Of a DNA stretch of 8,125 nucleotides, positions 1-5,719 are shown piece after piece. The DNA is from Nitrososphaerales archaeon TH526. GTDB lineage: Archaea; Thermoproteota; Nitrososphaeria; Nitrososphaerales; Nitrososphaeraceae. The notes below the pieces were generated by a model, which did not search any database, was not told where the DNA came from, and saw nothing but the letters and a program-made list of their open reading frames with translations. The stretch spans positions 1 to 8,125 of the forward strand of contig JAATVR010000576.1 in assembly GCA_014523665.1 (NCBI GenBank). Direction: 5' to 3'. The position numbers were made by a program, and so were the translations under genes. Each line of letters begins with the position of its first letter. Within the stretch, counting starts at the first letter, position 1.

Positions 1-409
1 ATTTGTTGGTATTTCTGGCAAACCAGACAGTAGCTAGCTTGGATAGTCGAACTTATACACCATTCTTACGACATTAGAATGCATTGAGAATTTATGAATT
101 TGTGAAGTTCGCCATAGGCTGAACAGAATGTAGAAAATTCCACATGCGTTTTAGTGATAATAGATTTCATGCGATAACAAATTAAGATTTTCCTTGTCAA
201 TGGTCCAGCATTAAAGCAATCTCTTCATGATCGAAATAATGATACAATGAGATTGATAGTTTCGCTTAATAGATAGCTATTCGGTCGTGGCGATCAGAAA
301 AATTTATAGCAAATCAAAATCGTGTAGAATTATATTATACTATAATGTTATCGTAGACAAGTACTAAAATCAAATAACAATGGTCCTGGAATGTAGGATG
401 TAAACTCAT
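1..409. other. Gene-poor stretch at window start
   Basis: AT-rich sequence with stops in all frames. The longest ATG-started frame I noticed is 34 codons on the minus strand (66-170); it has no clear TATA box and resembles no family I know. I see no tRNA, no repeat array and no end of a neighbouring gene. The right part (about 329-346) probably holds the promoter of the next gene. Confidence 0.5.
329..346 (+). promoter_or_regulatory. AT-rich near-palindrome, possible TATA region of the secreted-protein gene
   Basis: An 18-bp AT-only-but-one stretch that matches its own reverse complement at 16 of 18 positions. A TATA-like core (TATATTATA) lies within it. If TBP binds here, transcription would begin near 360-365 and leave a leader of about 60 nt before the ATG at 425, which would be long for this window. 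No better box sits closer to the start. Confidence 0.3.
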
Positions 410-424
410 TTGAGCGAGATAAAC

Positions 425-754
425 ATGAAGAATAAGGTACATTTTTCATCTCTGGCCATCATTGTAGTGCTACTGGTACTCATTCCTGCAGGGTTAGGCG
501 GCTTCACTGAAGTAGCTCCCGAGGCTCACGCTCAAAGATCGTCATCGTGTGATAGAGCTATTGTTTCTCTTGTTGACTGTCCTCGCTCATCCGATGGTTC
601 TTCTACCGCAGATGACGATGACGAGAAAAATAACAAAGACGATAACGGTGATAAGGGCAATAATAAGGATAAAGATCAAAAAGAGGCTAAGAATGATGGT
701 GATATTGAATCAAAGATCCCCTCAACAGCAGGAGGGGGTGTCCCATTCCCATAG
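425..754 (+). CDS. Small secreted protein with D/N/K-rich low-complexity tail, function unknown
   Basis: Not a family I recognise. From the ATG at 425 it is 109 residues. A basic start (MKNK) and a hydrophobic core at residues 10-26 are followed by a cleavage site after AHA (about residue 36, AHA-Q), a classic Sec signal peptide with the Ala-x-Ala end common in Nitrososphaerales secreted proteins. The mature part of about 73 residues has two cysteines (in SSSC and VDCP) that could form a disulfide. A hydrophilic stretch of mixed Asp, Asn, Lys and Glu follows, ending in Gly- and Pro-containing IPSTAGGGVPFP. The charged stretch is probably disordered and may bind ions or polymers outside the cell; that is inference. 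A TTG at 410 would add five residues before the basic n-region; I prefer the ATG because it gives a normal signal peptide. A T-rich tract follows about 40 bp after the stop. Confidence 0.75.
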   Translation: MKNKVHFSSLAIIVVLLVLIPAGLGGFTEVAPEAHAQRSSSCDRAIVSLVDCPRSSDGSSTADDDDEKNNKDDNGDKGNNKDKDQKEAKNDGDIESKIPSTAGGGVPFP

Positions 755-795
755 CATTTACTCAACTCTAGCCAAGTGTCGATTTGAATTTAGGA

Positions 796-806
796 TTTTT
801 TTCTAT
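796..806 (+). terminator. T-rich tract, likely terminator of the secreted-protein gene
   Basis: A run of seven T followed by CT-rich sequence lies about 42 bp after the TAG stop at 752-754. Archaeal RNA polymerase commonly stops at T tracts in the non-template strand without a hairpin. No strong stem precedes it. Confidence 0.4.
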
Positions 807-888
807 CTTAAGGCTTATGCGTACACATTAGTTGGACACTCTCCAGATTGTTTCAAGGAAATGCCCTAGTTGCCTTTGGTTTCTAATG

Positions 889-898
889 TTATATATAT
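889..898 (+). promoter_or_regulatory. Strong TATA box in a gene-poor region
   Basis: TTATATATAT is one of the best archaeal TATA-box matches in the window. Its centre (about 893) is 27 bp before an ATG at 921, the spacing expected for a leaderless transcript. The core is symmetric, so it could also fire on the minus strand, but I see no start codon at the matching distance there. Confidence 0.4.
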
Positions 899-920
899 GG
901 GCTCCTTGGGAGGCAATCAG

Positions 921-986
921 ATGTGCAGAGCAATCCAAGACCAAGTCAATGGCTTCGACTCACCTATAGCTAGTCTACCTTTCTAA
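921..986 (+). CDS. Possible leaderless 21-residue micro-ORF, or 5' end of a small RNA
   Basis: ATG at 921 opens 21 codons (begins MCRAIQDQVNG, ends ASLPF) closed by TAA at 984-986. Support comes from position only: the ATG falls where the TATA box at 889-898 would start a transcript. A second 30-codon frame (992-1084, begins MKKRSCSF) starts five bases after the stop, and a CT-rich run sits inside it at about 1009-1022. Neither peptide resembles a family I know. The promoter may instead drive a non-coding RNA. Frames this short arise by chance, so confidence is low. Confidence 0.2.
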   Translation: MCRAIQDQVNGFDSPIASLPF

Positions 987-1103
987 GATTAATGAAAAAA
1001 AGATCTTGCTCCTTTCCTTTCAAGAGCTGGCATACCAACTACAGCAATATTCTGGTTTACTTTGTAAATTATTTGTTCCACTAACATGAGTCTTTCATCA
1101 AAA

Positions 1104-1424
1104 TCAGAATATACTTTCTTCTCCTGATGTCTCCTGTTCTAAGTCGGAAGTTCCGCTGTCTTGACCTTCATTGGCATTGTTTGATCTCGATGAATCGGAG
1201 GAGCCGGAGTTGCTACTTTCGCCACCACCGTAGTAATTGGTTGAAGGATTATTTGAAGAGGACTGATCGCTGCTGCTATCTCCATTCTTCGATGGTGCAC
1301 GCGCTATTTGTGCGATTGCTTAACTCTGGGTATCTCCGATAGTACCGAACATCATCGCGAACCGCCCGAAGAAGCCTGACAATGCGACATATTTCATGTA
1401 TTTGGATTTGAACCTAACAATCAT
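1104..1424 (-). pseudogene. Ser/Asn/Gly-rich small protein gene interrupted by an in-frame TAA
   Basis: Reading the minus strand from ATG at 1424 gives 34 residues (MIVRFKSKYMKYVALSGFFG then RFAMMFGTIGDTQS), then TAA at 1322-1320. The same frame runs on for 71 more codons (starts AIAQIARAPSKNG, then Ser/Asn/Gly/Asp/Glu-rich with a YYGGG patch, ends GEESIF) to TGA at 1106-1104. Both halves look protein-like, and the stop sits between TQS and AIAQ, where a single C-to-T change (CAA to TAA) would explain it. A second ATG at 1397 could also be the start. The N-terminal part is hydrophobic and basic; the tail is probably disordered. I do not recognise the family. Alternatives are two separate short proteins, read-through, or a sequencing error. 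The region is otherwise without genes, which fits decay. Confidence 0.45.
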
Positions 1425-1460
1425 TAAGTGATTGAGTCATTTAGGCTATTTTCAGTTAAT

Positions 1461-1510
1461 TTGGATTAACCTGATAAGTATTACATAAATTTTGATTTAA
1501 TTTAATCCAA
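1461..1510. repeat. 9-bp inverted repeat with 32-bp spacer
   Basis: TTGGATTAA at 1461-1469 is matched by its reverse complement TTAATCCAA at 1502-1510, with partly matching AT bases outside. It lies upstream of the interrupted minus-strand gene and could be a pair of half-sites for a dimeric regulator. In a sequence this AT-rich, a chance origin is possible. The surrounding 1425-1786 holds no gene I can support. Confidence 0.3.
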
Positions 1511-1786
1511 TTTGAAATGGGGTTGTCTGTTCATAATCTTCTGAATTCACGGCAAAGAGGGATTTTTCGTAATTTATCTCTTAATCAAGAGTGAATCTAG
1601 TCTTTATTCAAATTTATCTTTCACCTACCATTGATTAAGGAAACTAGCGTGAAATACCGAACAGTATTCAGTGAAACGAGCTCCCACATCCAGCTTTTTG
1701 TTGCTTAGTATTGAGAGGACACACTGCTTGTATCGCAATCTCTCATCAAATAAAACCAGCTATCGAGGCTGAATATTGCTAATGCA

Positions 1787-2116
1787 TCATCCCAAGTACT
1801 TGACGTTCATTAGGTGATCCACACTCGAGACGAAAATCATCCCATCCCCCTGCTCACCATTCTTCCCGGATCTTGCTGATTCTATTATAGCCAAAACGAT
1901 TTCTTTAACCTGGGAATCAGGAATGACCAATTCAAATTTGGCTCTCTGGATAAGGTCATAAGAGACTGGTTGACCTCTCCACTGGAGGTGAAGCTCCCTA
2001 TTCTTGCTCCAACCCATCACGGTTGAAATAGTCATCCCAGCTACACCCATACCCCTTAGACGCTCTTTTATAAGAGGCATTCTCTCGGCTCTTACAATTG
2101 CGTCTATCTTTTTCAA
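1787..2116 (-). CDS. P-II family nitrogen regulatory protein (divergent)
   Basis: A 109-residue member of the GlnB/GlnK family, small trimeric sensors of ATP/ADP and 2-oxoglutarate that control ammonium transporters, glutamine synthetase or other partners. It aligns without gaps to E. coli GlnB over residues 1-85: MKKIDAI start, GMT at 27-29, G35, RG at 47-48, the IPD after the T-loop, and SGK at 83-85. Differences are notable. The T-loop tyrosine 51 is Val, Tyr46 is Trp, Gln39 is Asn and Lys58 is Arg. The B-loop carries about three extra residues (GKNGEQGDG) and Lys90 is Met. The C-terminal RIR is reduced to N-V-K. Nucleotide and 2-oxoglutarate binding may be altered, and uridylylation at Tyr51 is impossible. 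The start is TTG at 2116: a stop lies three codons upstream, and a TATA box sits about 27 bp before it, implying a leaderless mRNA. It is divergent from the DUF6659 gene. The family call is firm; the partner is unknown. Confidence 0.92.
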   Translation of the reverse strand: MKKIDAIVRAERMPLIKERLRGMGVAGMTISTVMGWSKNRELHLQWRGQPVSYDLIQRAKFELVIPDSQVKEIVLAIIESARSGKNGEQGDGMIFVSSVDHLMNVKYLG

Positions 2117-2138
2117 TAAGACTCAATTGTAAGAATTG

Positions 2139-2147
2139 GTTTATATT
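2139..2147 (-). promoter_or_regulatory. TATA box of the P-II gene
   Basis: Read on the minus strand this is AATATAAAC. Its centre is about 27 bp upstream of the TTG start at 2116, placing the transcription start at or beside the start codon and supporting the TTG choice. It lies only about 11 bp from the likely box of the divergent gene. Confidence 0.55.
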
Positions 2148-2150
2148 CAT

Positions 2151-2158
2151 TTATTAAA
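2151..2158 (+). promoter_or_regulatory. Possible TATA box of the DUF6659 gene
   Basis: TTTATTAA is centred about 27-28 bp before the ATG at 2182 (Met9 of the longest frame). If used, it makes the mRNA leaderless from Met9 and means the ATGs at 2158 and 2164 are not translated. The other box (2139-2147) is too near 2158 for a standard promoter on this strand. Confidence 0.35.
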
Positions 2159-2568
2159 TGCGGATGACAAAAAGTTGTTGGATGAAAGGGATTGAACTAA
2201 ATGAACTTTGCAAGCAGATTATACAATCTGATAACTCGATAAGATTTGTTGGTATTGCCGATAAGTACGGTAAGCAAGTCGCCGTTAATTATCGAGAAGG
2301 CCTTGTCCCTTACTTGGACCAGACCGAGTCAGAGATATACTCTATAGATACTGTAATGAGAATGAACAGTAGGTTGGAAATGGAATCGAAGCTTGGTAAG
2401 GTGATTTACTCATTTACTCTATATGAAAAGCTAAAGCGTGCTACCATATATGTTGGAAACATTGATTATCCAGTACTGATGACATCTTTCGACACCCATT
2501 CGGATCATGATAGCATCATATTGAATAAAATACTGCCAATAGTGAGAGCAAAGCTATTCAAAGAATGA
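2158..2568 (+). CDS. DUF6659-type protein, Nitrososphaeria-specific, function unknown
   Basis: The longest frame is 136 residues; the true start may be Met9 (ATG at 2182, 128 residues), since the motif LNELCKQI that usually opens these proteins comes right after it and a TATA-like box is correctly placed for it. The core matches what I remember of DUF6659: IRFVGIADKYGK (a beta-hairpin), a YREGL patch, a helical stretch with many Met, SKLGKVIYSFTLYEKLKRAT, then an LMTSFD strand and a C-terminal helix ILPIVRAKL. The order of strands and helices resembles a roadblock or profilin-like sensor fold; that is inference. There is no signal peptide or membrane segment, so it is cytosolic. It is transcribed away from the P-II gene with 41-65 bp between starts, which suggests linked or competing expression. 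The family call is from memory of the motif. Confidence 0.75.
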   Translation: MRMTKSCWMKGIELNELCKQIIQSDNSIRFVGIADKYGKQVAVNYREGLVPYLDQTESEIYSIDTVMRMNSRLEMESKLGKVIYSFTLYEKLKRATIYVGNIDYPVLMTSFDTHSDHDSIILNKILPIVRAKLFKE

Positions 2569-2615
2569 GTAGTTATATCCTTTTGGTAGAGTAATGCTAA
2601 TATCGAAACACCCTA

Positions 2616-2639
2616 TATCTTATACTAAATTATAAGATA
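2616..2639. repeat. Perfect 9-bp inverted repeat, possible terminator hairpin or operator
   Basis: TATCTTATA at 2616-2624 and TATAAGATA at 2631-2639 are exact reverse complements around a 6-base spacer (CTAAAT). It starts 48 bp after the DUF6659 stop codon. A weak T run (TCCTTTT, 2579-2584) lies just before it. It may help end the transcript or protect its 3' end, or it may bind a regulator. Confidence 0.4.
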
Positions 2640-2982
2640 CACGCATTTCTAAGAATCCCCTGTTGGACCAAAATACTTCCTGAGTGGCGTCCTTCGTGAA
2701 GATTGTTGATCCATATTCCTGCATACTTATACCAAGCTCTGGGCGGCACAGATAAATCAATTGACATCCTGATCCAACAATCAGAACAAGCTTTTGCATT
2801 TTACGTCTTAAGGGTCATTGGAAACATTTTGAGGACTGAAAGTAGAGTATTCTAAATGGTTAGATAAACAGTCTATTACTGAAAAAAGAAAAGTGGCCAT
2901 CCAAACCATAAGTTGGATTCAGAAGTGATTACAAATAAGAGAGGTGATAAAAACAAGAGTTAGGAGCATAGTTATGGATTCT

Positions 2983-2992
2983 CTAATAAAAG
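2983..2992 (+). promoter_or_regulatory. Possible TATA box of the 3044 gene
   Basis: CTAATAAAAG would place transcription start near 3014 and leave a leader of about 30 nt that contains the Shine-Dalgarno site. The match to consensus is moderate. Confidence 0.3.
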
Positions 2993-2993
2993 A

Positions 2994-3011
2994 AAGCTTA
3001 AGTAAGCTTAA
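2994..3011 (+). repeat. Tandem AAGCTTAA pair, 10-bp period, between TATA box and start
   Basis: AAGCTTAA occurs at 2994-3001 and again at 3004-3011, one helical turn apart, and each holds the palindrome AAGCTT. The pair lies between the likely TATA box and the expected transcription start of the following gene, a usual place for an archaeal repressor site. The function is inferred from position. Confidence 0.35.
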
Positions 3012-3029
3012 CCTTCTTAACTAGAATTT

Positions 3030-3035
3030 GAGGAG
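3030..3035 (+). promoter_or_regulatory. Shine-Dalgarno site GAGGAG
   Basis: GAGGAG lies eight bases before the ATG at 3044. It is the clearest ribosome binding site in the window and contrasts with the apparently leaderless neighbours. Confidence 0.6.
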
Positions 3036-3043
3036 TAAAGGAT

Positions 3044-3388
3044 ATGACTCAAGTAGACCCAACCAATGATGCTTTGCAACAAATTTTCGCACAGAGACGT
3101 CAAGCAGTTAACAGTCTGGTTGAACAATTTGAGGGCTTGGTAGGAAAGGATGCACCAAATGGAGTTATAATATCCTTGTGCATAACCCTTGCTAGAGAGC
3201 TTGGCAATTTTTATCGGTTTTTTGAGCTAGAATCTAAAATGATGAATGCTCTGCAAAAAGAAATAGAGGTGTTAGCTATTGCCATCTATCACTCAGAGAG
3301 TAAAGAGGAGGTAAGTCGAGTAATTGATACTATATCTAAGGATCTTGCGAGTGTATTAAAGAATTCCAGCGTTGAAGGAACAAACTAG
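3044..3388 (+). CDS. Hypothetical cytosolic helical protein, 114 residues
   Basis: I do not recognise this protein. It has no signal peptide or membrane segment. It looks almost entirely helical: an N-terminal helix with QQIFAQRRQAVNSLVEQFEG (residues 12-31), a second helix around IISLCITLARELGNFYRFFE, then a helix with ESKMMNALQKEIEVLAIAIY and a C-terminal EEVSRVIDTISKDLASVL helix. The hydrophobic spacing suits a helical bundle or coiled-coil dimer. The start is well set by ATG plus GAGGAG eight bases upstream. Its tandem-repeat promoter suggests regulated expression. The 3' end overlaps a doubtful minus-strand ORF (3336-3578). A small regulatory or structural role is possible, but nothing in the sequence names one. 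The coding call is good. Confidence 0.8.
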   Translation: MTQVDPTNDALQQIFAQRRQAVNSLVEQFEGLVGKDAPNGVIISLCITLARELGNFYRFFELESKMMNALQKEIEVLAIAIYHSESKEEVSRVIDTISKDLASVLKNSSVEGTN

Positions 3389-3578
3389 CAACACCAAAAA
3401 TAACTTCATTCTTAACTACGGCTCCTGTAATTTCATGGTAGTAATATCCACTCTTTAATGTGCAGCTGTAACTTGTCTTTGGATCGCTTCCAATTCTCAA
3501 TTTGTTTCTCCGTTGATTCCATTTGTCTATCTTTTTTCCAACCGTTTCTGTTTTGGTAGGTGTTCCTACCTTATTCAA
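3336..3578 (-). CDS. Doubtful 80-residue ORF, antisense to the end of the helical-protein gene
   Basis: A TTG-started frame that remains open upstream for eleven more codons before a TGA. The part outside the neighbour reads like a soluble basic protein (KKIDKWNQRRNKLRIG, then SYSCTLKSGYYYHEITGAVV), with Lys/Arg/Tyr-rich composition. Against it: a 53-base overlap with the plus-strand gene, a TTG start, no convincing TATA box, and no family I recognise. It may be a small gene, the remnant of one, or a chance frame. Only the segment 3389-3578 could be independent coding sequence. Confidence 0.25.
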   Translation of the reverse strand: MNKVGTPTKTETVGKKIDKWNQRRNKLRIGSDPKTSYSCTLKSGYYYHEITGAVVKNEVIFGVASLFLQRWNSLIHSQDP

Positions 3579-3638
3579 AAGGTATTGGATCTCTGAGGCC
3601 GGATATGGACATCAACAGATTCTAGAAGTTACCGTCAG

Positions 3639-3752
3639 ATGAGGGAAGTAAATAACCACCTATTCGTTCTTGTTAAACAGCTTGAGTTTACTGACTCAAA
3701 TCTTGAGACTTATAAATATTCAAAGTACACAAACTACCACTGTTTTTTATAA
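3639..3752 (+). other. Short open frame converging on the PH-like gene, possible gene remnant
   Basis: ATG at 3639 opens 37 codons (begins MREVNNHLFVLVKQLEF) to TAA at 3750-3752, overlapping the 3' end of the minus-strand gene by 19 bases. The frame is open 15 codons further upstream (includes WTSTDSRSYRQ). The reading is amphipathic and protein-like but short, with no TATA box or RBS in place. I would not annotate it as a gene without homologues. Confidence 0.15.
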
Positions 3753-4306
3753 TACTTCGTGCGCCTAACTTTGATCTCGCTTAAATTGCGGATTCTAAAT
3801 TTAATCCTGTTGCGACTCATTGCACACAGTATTGCATGCATCAATTCTTCAGCCTTCTCTCTAGGGATTGTATCAATAATCCTTTCATTGCGATTTTTTC
3901 CCCCCACTAATCCATGGATCATGCCTAATCCCACTGCATTAGCTAGAGTTGGCGATTCAAATTTGATTGCCAAAGTAAAATATGGCGCTTCTTCTAACTT
4001 TATGCGGGTTATTACATCATATGGAATACTAACATTTTCCTCTCTGACATCTGCTACGTGTGGATCCACTATTAAGATTCTCGAGTTTGTGGCGTAGATG
4101 ATATTAGGAGTTAGGTAGGAACTACCTGGGAGCATTCTAGGTTGAAGTGCGATAGCCAAGACCTTTTCGCCTGTCTTTAGCACTTTTCGGATATTACGAA
4201 TTCGATCAAAATGATTGCTGTCTTGACACTCAATCGAACTCCTATTAGCCCGCAAAAATTTCTGGGATTTAGAAGTGTCCTGTCTCGCTATCGAGGTGTG
4301 AAGCAA
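3734..4306 (-). CDS. Bacterial-PH-like domain protein
   Basis: 190 residues from TTG at 4306. The core (about residues 40-160) has the order seen in bacterial PH-like domains: an opening LKTGEKVLAIAL strand, then PNIIYATNSRILIVD (the 'T-x-x-R-x-hydrophobic' strand pair), an ISIPYDVI-like segment (here VSIPYDVITRIKLEE) and a FTLAIKFES strand. A helix with IDTIPREKAEELMHAI closes it. Such domains act as binding modules; ligands are mostly unknown. The tail (165-190) is strongly basic (RNRIKFRIR, KVRRTKYYKK) and could touch nucleic acid or membrane phospholipid. There is no signal peptide or membrane helix. The N-terminal 35-40 residues are polar and probably not conserved. A TATA-like box lies only about 10 bp before the TTG, so the true start may be further in, for example TTG at 4255. 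The gene stands alone on this strand. The fold call is moderate and based on pattern. Confidence 0.7.
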   Translation of the reverse strand: MLHTSIARQDTSKSQKFLRANRSSIECQDSNHFDRIRNIRKVLKTGEKVLAIALQPRMLPGSSYLTPNIIYATNSRILIVDPHVADVREENVSIPYDVITRIKLEEAPYFTLAIKFESPTLANAVGLGMIHGLVGGKNRNERIIDTIPREKAEELMHAILCAMSRNRIKFRIRNLSEIKVRRTKYYKKQW

Positions 4307-4312
4307 ATCACA

Positions 4313-4320
4313 GTATAAAA
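4313..4320 (-). promoter_or_regulatory. TATA-like box of the PH-like gene with adjoining near-palindrome
   Basis: On the minus strand this reads TTTTATAC. It would start transcription near 4289, inside the longest frame, so translation may begin downstream of the TTG at 4306. Directly upstream of the box (about 4321-4335) is a near-palindrome TTGTGTTAATACAA (plus strand) that could bind a regulator or BRE-contacting factor. Confidence 0.3.
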
Positions 4321-4448
4321 TTGTGTTAATACAAATTATTTAAGTAGTACGAATCATTTTGCAATGACGGTTGGATGATGTTAACTTTAAATCAATAATA
4401 TTGACCGTAACGATGCTTTGACATTTATGGGTGCATTGATGATATGGC

Positions 4449-4649
4449 TCATTTGCACCTTAATTTCAAATGGATTGCAGGGTTGAAATTACTAAAACCA
4501 TGAAAAAAATAGTCTTTGAGATTAACAGAATAGAAGGCAGATATGTCTGCACTTAGTGATTCCTCTTCACTTAACAGATCAGCCCGATTCACATCGACAA
4601 TCACCACTAACCCGAATGGTTCCTTGGAGGATTTGCATTGAGACAGCAT
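4449..4649 (-). CDS. Doubtful 66-residue hypothetical protein
   Basis: ATG at 4649 opens a 66-codon frame in a region without other genes. It starts polar (MLSQCKSSKEPFG), has a hydrophobic strand LVVIVDVNRADLL, an acidic stretch SEEESLSADIS and an aromatic end (YFFHGFSNFNP). I do not recognise it. A weak TATA-like sequence (CAATATCA) lies near -27, which would suit a leaderless message. There is no antisense competitor, so it may be real or the remnant of a longer gene. The stretch 4650-4891 between it and the next gene shows nothing else I can support. Confidence 0.35.
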   Translation of the reverse strand: MLSQCKSSKEPFGLVVIVDVNRADLLSEEESLSADISAFYSVNLKDYFFHGFSNFNPAIHLKLRCK

Positions 4650-4891
4650 TTAGTAGTGATTAAATGTTTTGATATTGAAAGATCTGTACATATTTTCAAT
4701 ACAAATCGTTCTGACTAATAATCAAAATTCTTGAAGTGCATGCTGAATCACGGTCTTGAATTATAGGTGCTCGCATTACATTTTGCTATCGGAGCCACCA
4801 ATTCGTTTATTCGCTTAAATTGTCCTTTCTGACCATTATCGAAGAATTCAAATCTAATACACTTAAGGTACTTTCTCCTTAGAGAAATAAC

Positions 4892-5680
4892 ATGAAAGTT
4901 GAATCGAAGAATGACGGGAATGGTGGTGGTGAACTTGCATCTATGAACGCTCTCAAAGTAAAGAGTTGTATCAACGAGAACACTACTGTAATAATTGTCA
5001 TTGGGGCATGTGAAAATCACGGTGATCACATGCCGTTTGGAGCAGATTTTATTTTTCCGACTGAACTGCTCAAGAGAGTCGCAGCCAAATTAAAAGATGC
5101 AATAATTCTTCCGTACATTCCATATGGCATGAGCTCACATCACGCGGATTATCAAATGACGATTAGTCTTCAATCCAGCACTGTGGTTAGGATAATTCAA
5201 GACATATGTGAAAGCATAATAAAGAATGGGATTAGAAGGATTCTAATCATAAATGGTCATGATGGAAACATTGCACCAATAGAGATTGCATCCAGGTATG
5301 TAAAGAACAAGCACCCAAAGGTAGTAATTGCCTGTCTAGAGGCTTGGTGGGTTCTGGTCGGCCAATCTAGGCACAATCTTTTTGACGTCTGCGATGGATT
5401 GGGTCATGGTGGCGAAGCAGAGACTTCTGCAATGCTTGCTGTGCGACCTGATTTGGTGCAAATGAGTAATGCGCCTAAAGATGTGATACCGAAATTGCCG
5501 ACCAACGTGAGGATTTATTGGAAATTCAATGAGCTATCAGATACTAGTACCACTGGAGCACCAAGGAAAGCAACAGTTGAAAAAGGAAGTAGAATCGTAG
5601 AAATACTCGAAGCTATTCTACTATCATTTCTAGAGGAGATGGAGACGAACCAATGGAAGTATGGCATATCTCCTAAATAG
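4892..5680 (+). CDS. Creatininase-family metal-dependent amidohydrolase
   Basis: 262 residues of the creatininase family, cytosolic enzymes with a two-metal site that cut C-N bonds in cyclic amides and formamides. Visible motifs: G-A-C-E41-N-H43-G-D-H-M-P-F-G-A-D52 (family form E-x-H-G-x-H-x-P-x-G-x-D, metal ligands Glu, His, Asp), the NGHDGN motif at 121-126 with His123, and GHGGEAETS at 171-179 with Glu175 and Glu177. All expected ligands are present, so it should be active. The substrate is open. In archaea the family includes ArfB, the FAPy deformylase of riboflavin and F420 synthesis, and other members act on creatinine or peptides (MftE). ArfB is plausible because this lineage makes F420, but nothing here proves it. 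The first 17 residues are polar and Gly-rich; Met18 (ATG at 4943) is an alternative start. It precedes glutamine synthetase on the same strand, but a 314-bp spacer with its own promoter separates them. Confidence 0.9.
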   Translation: MKVESKNDGNGGGELASMNALKVKSCINENTTVIIVIGACENHGDHMPFGADFIFPTELLKRVAAKLKDAIILPYIPYGMSSHHADYQMTISLQSSTVVRIIQDICESIIKNGIRRILIINGHDGNIAPIEIASRYVKNKHPKVVIACLEAWWVLVGQSRHNLFDVCDGLGHGGEAETSAMLAVRPDLVQMSNAPKDVIPKLPTNVRIYWKFNELSDTSTTGAPRKATVEKGSRIVEILEAILLSFLEEMETNQWKYGISPK

Positions 5681-5719
5681 CAGAGCTTACCATTTCAATG
5701 ATTCAAACACTAGCTACCT

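Larger units (their letters stand above)
2569..3043 (+). other. Spacer with a 50-codon open fragment (2703-2855) lacking a good start
   Basis: Between the DUF6659 gene and the next gene. The plus-strand frame 2703-2852 (TTG TTG, closed by TAA at 2853-2855) reads like protein: LIHIPAYLYQALGGTDKS, then IDILIQQSEQ, then VLRVIGNILRTESRVF. It has no ATG, no TATA box at the right distance and no RBS that I can see. It may be a gene remnant or a chance open frame. I do not recognise it. The rest of the spacer shows only the inverted repeat at 2616-2639 and the promoter of the next gene. Confidence 0.25.

Noticed and set aside
66..170. 34-codon minus-strand frame
   Set aside because: No TATA box at the right distance and no recognisable motif; length within chance.
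549..869. 106-codon plus-strand frame overlapping the secreted-protein gene
   Set aside because: It is the +1 shadow of the D/N/K-rich tail, giving Lys/Ile repeats, and runs past the T-rich terminator.
1127..1342. 71-codon plus-strand frame
   Set aside because: Antisense of the Ser-rich interrupted gene; its odd Cys/His/Arg-rich composition is what reversed Ser codons give.
2640..2760. Possible tRNA-like fold in the spacer
   Set aside because: Could not find a T-arm GTTCRA box, an acceptor stem or an anticodon arm that fit together.
3759..4097. 112-codon plus-strand frame
   Set aside because: Antisense shadow of the PH-like domain gene, with hydrophobic Leu/Ile/Ser bias typical of such shadows.
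4748..5029. 93-codon minus-strand frame
   Set aside because: Overlaps the N-terminal part of the creatininase-family gene, including its metal-site motif; no independent support.
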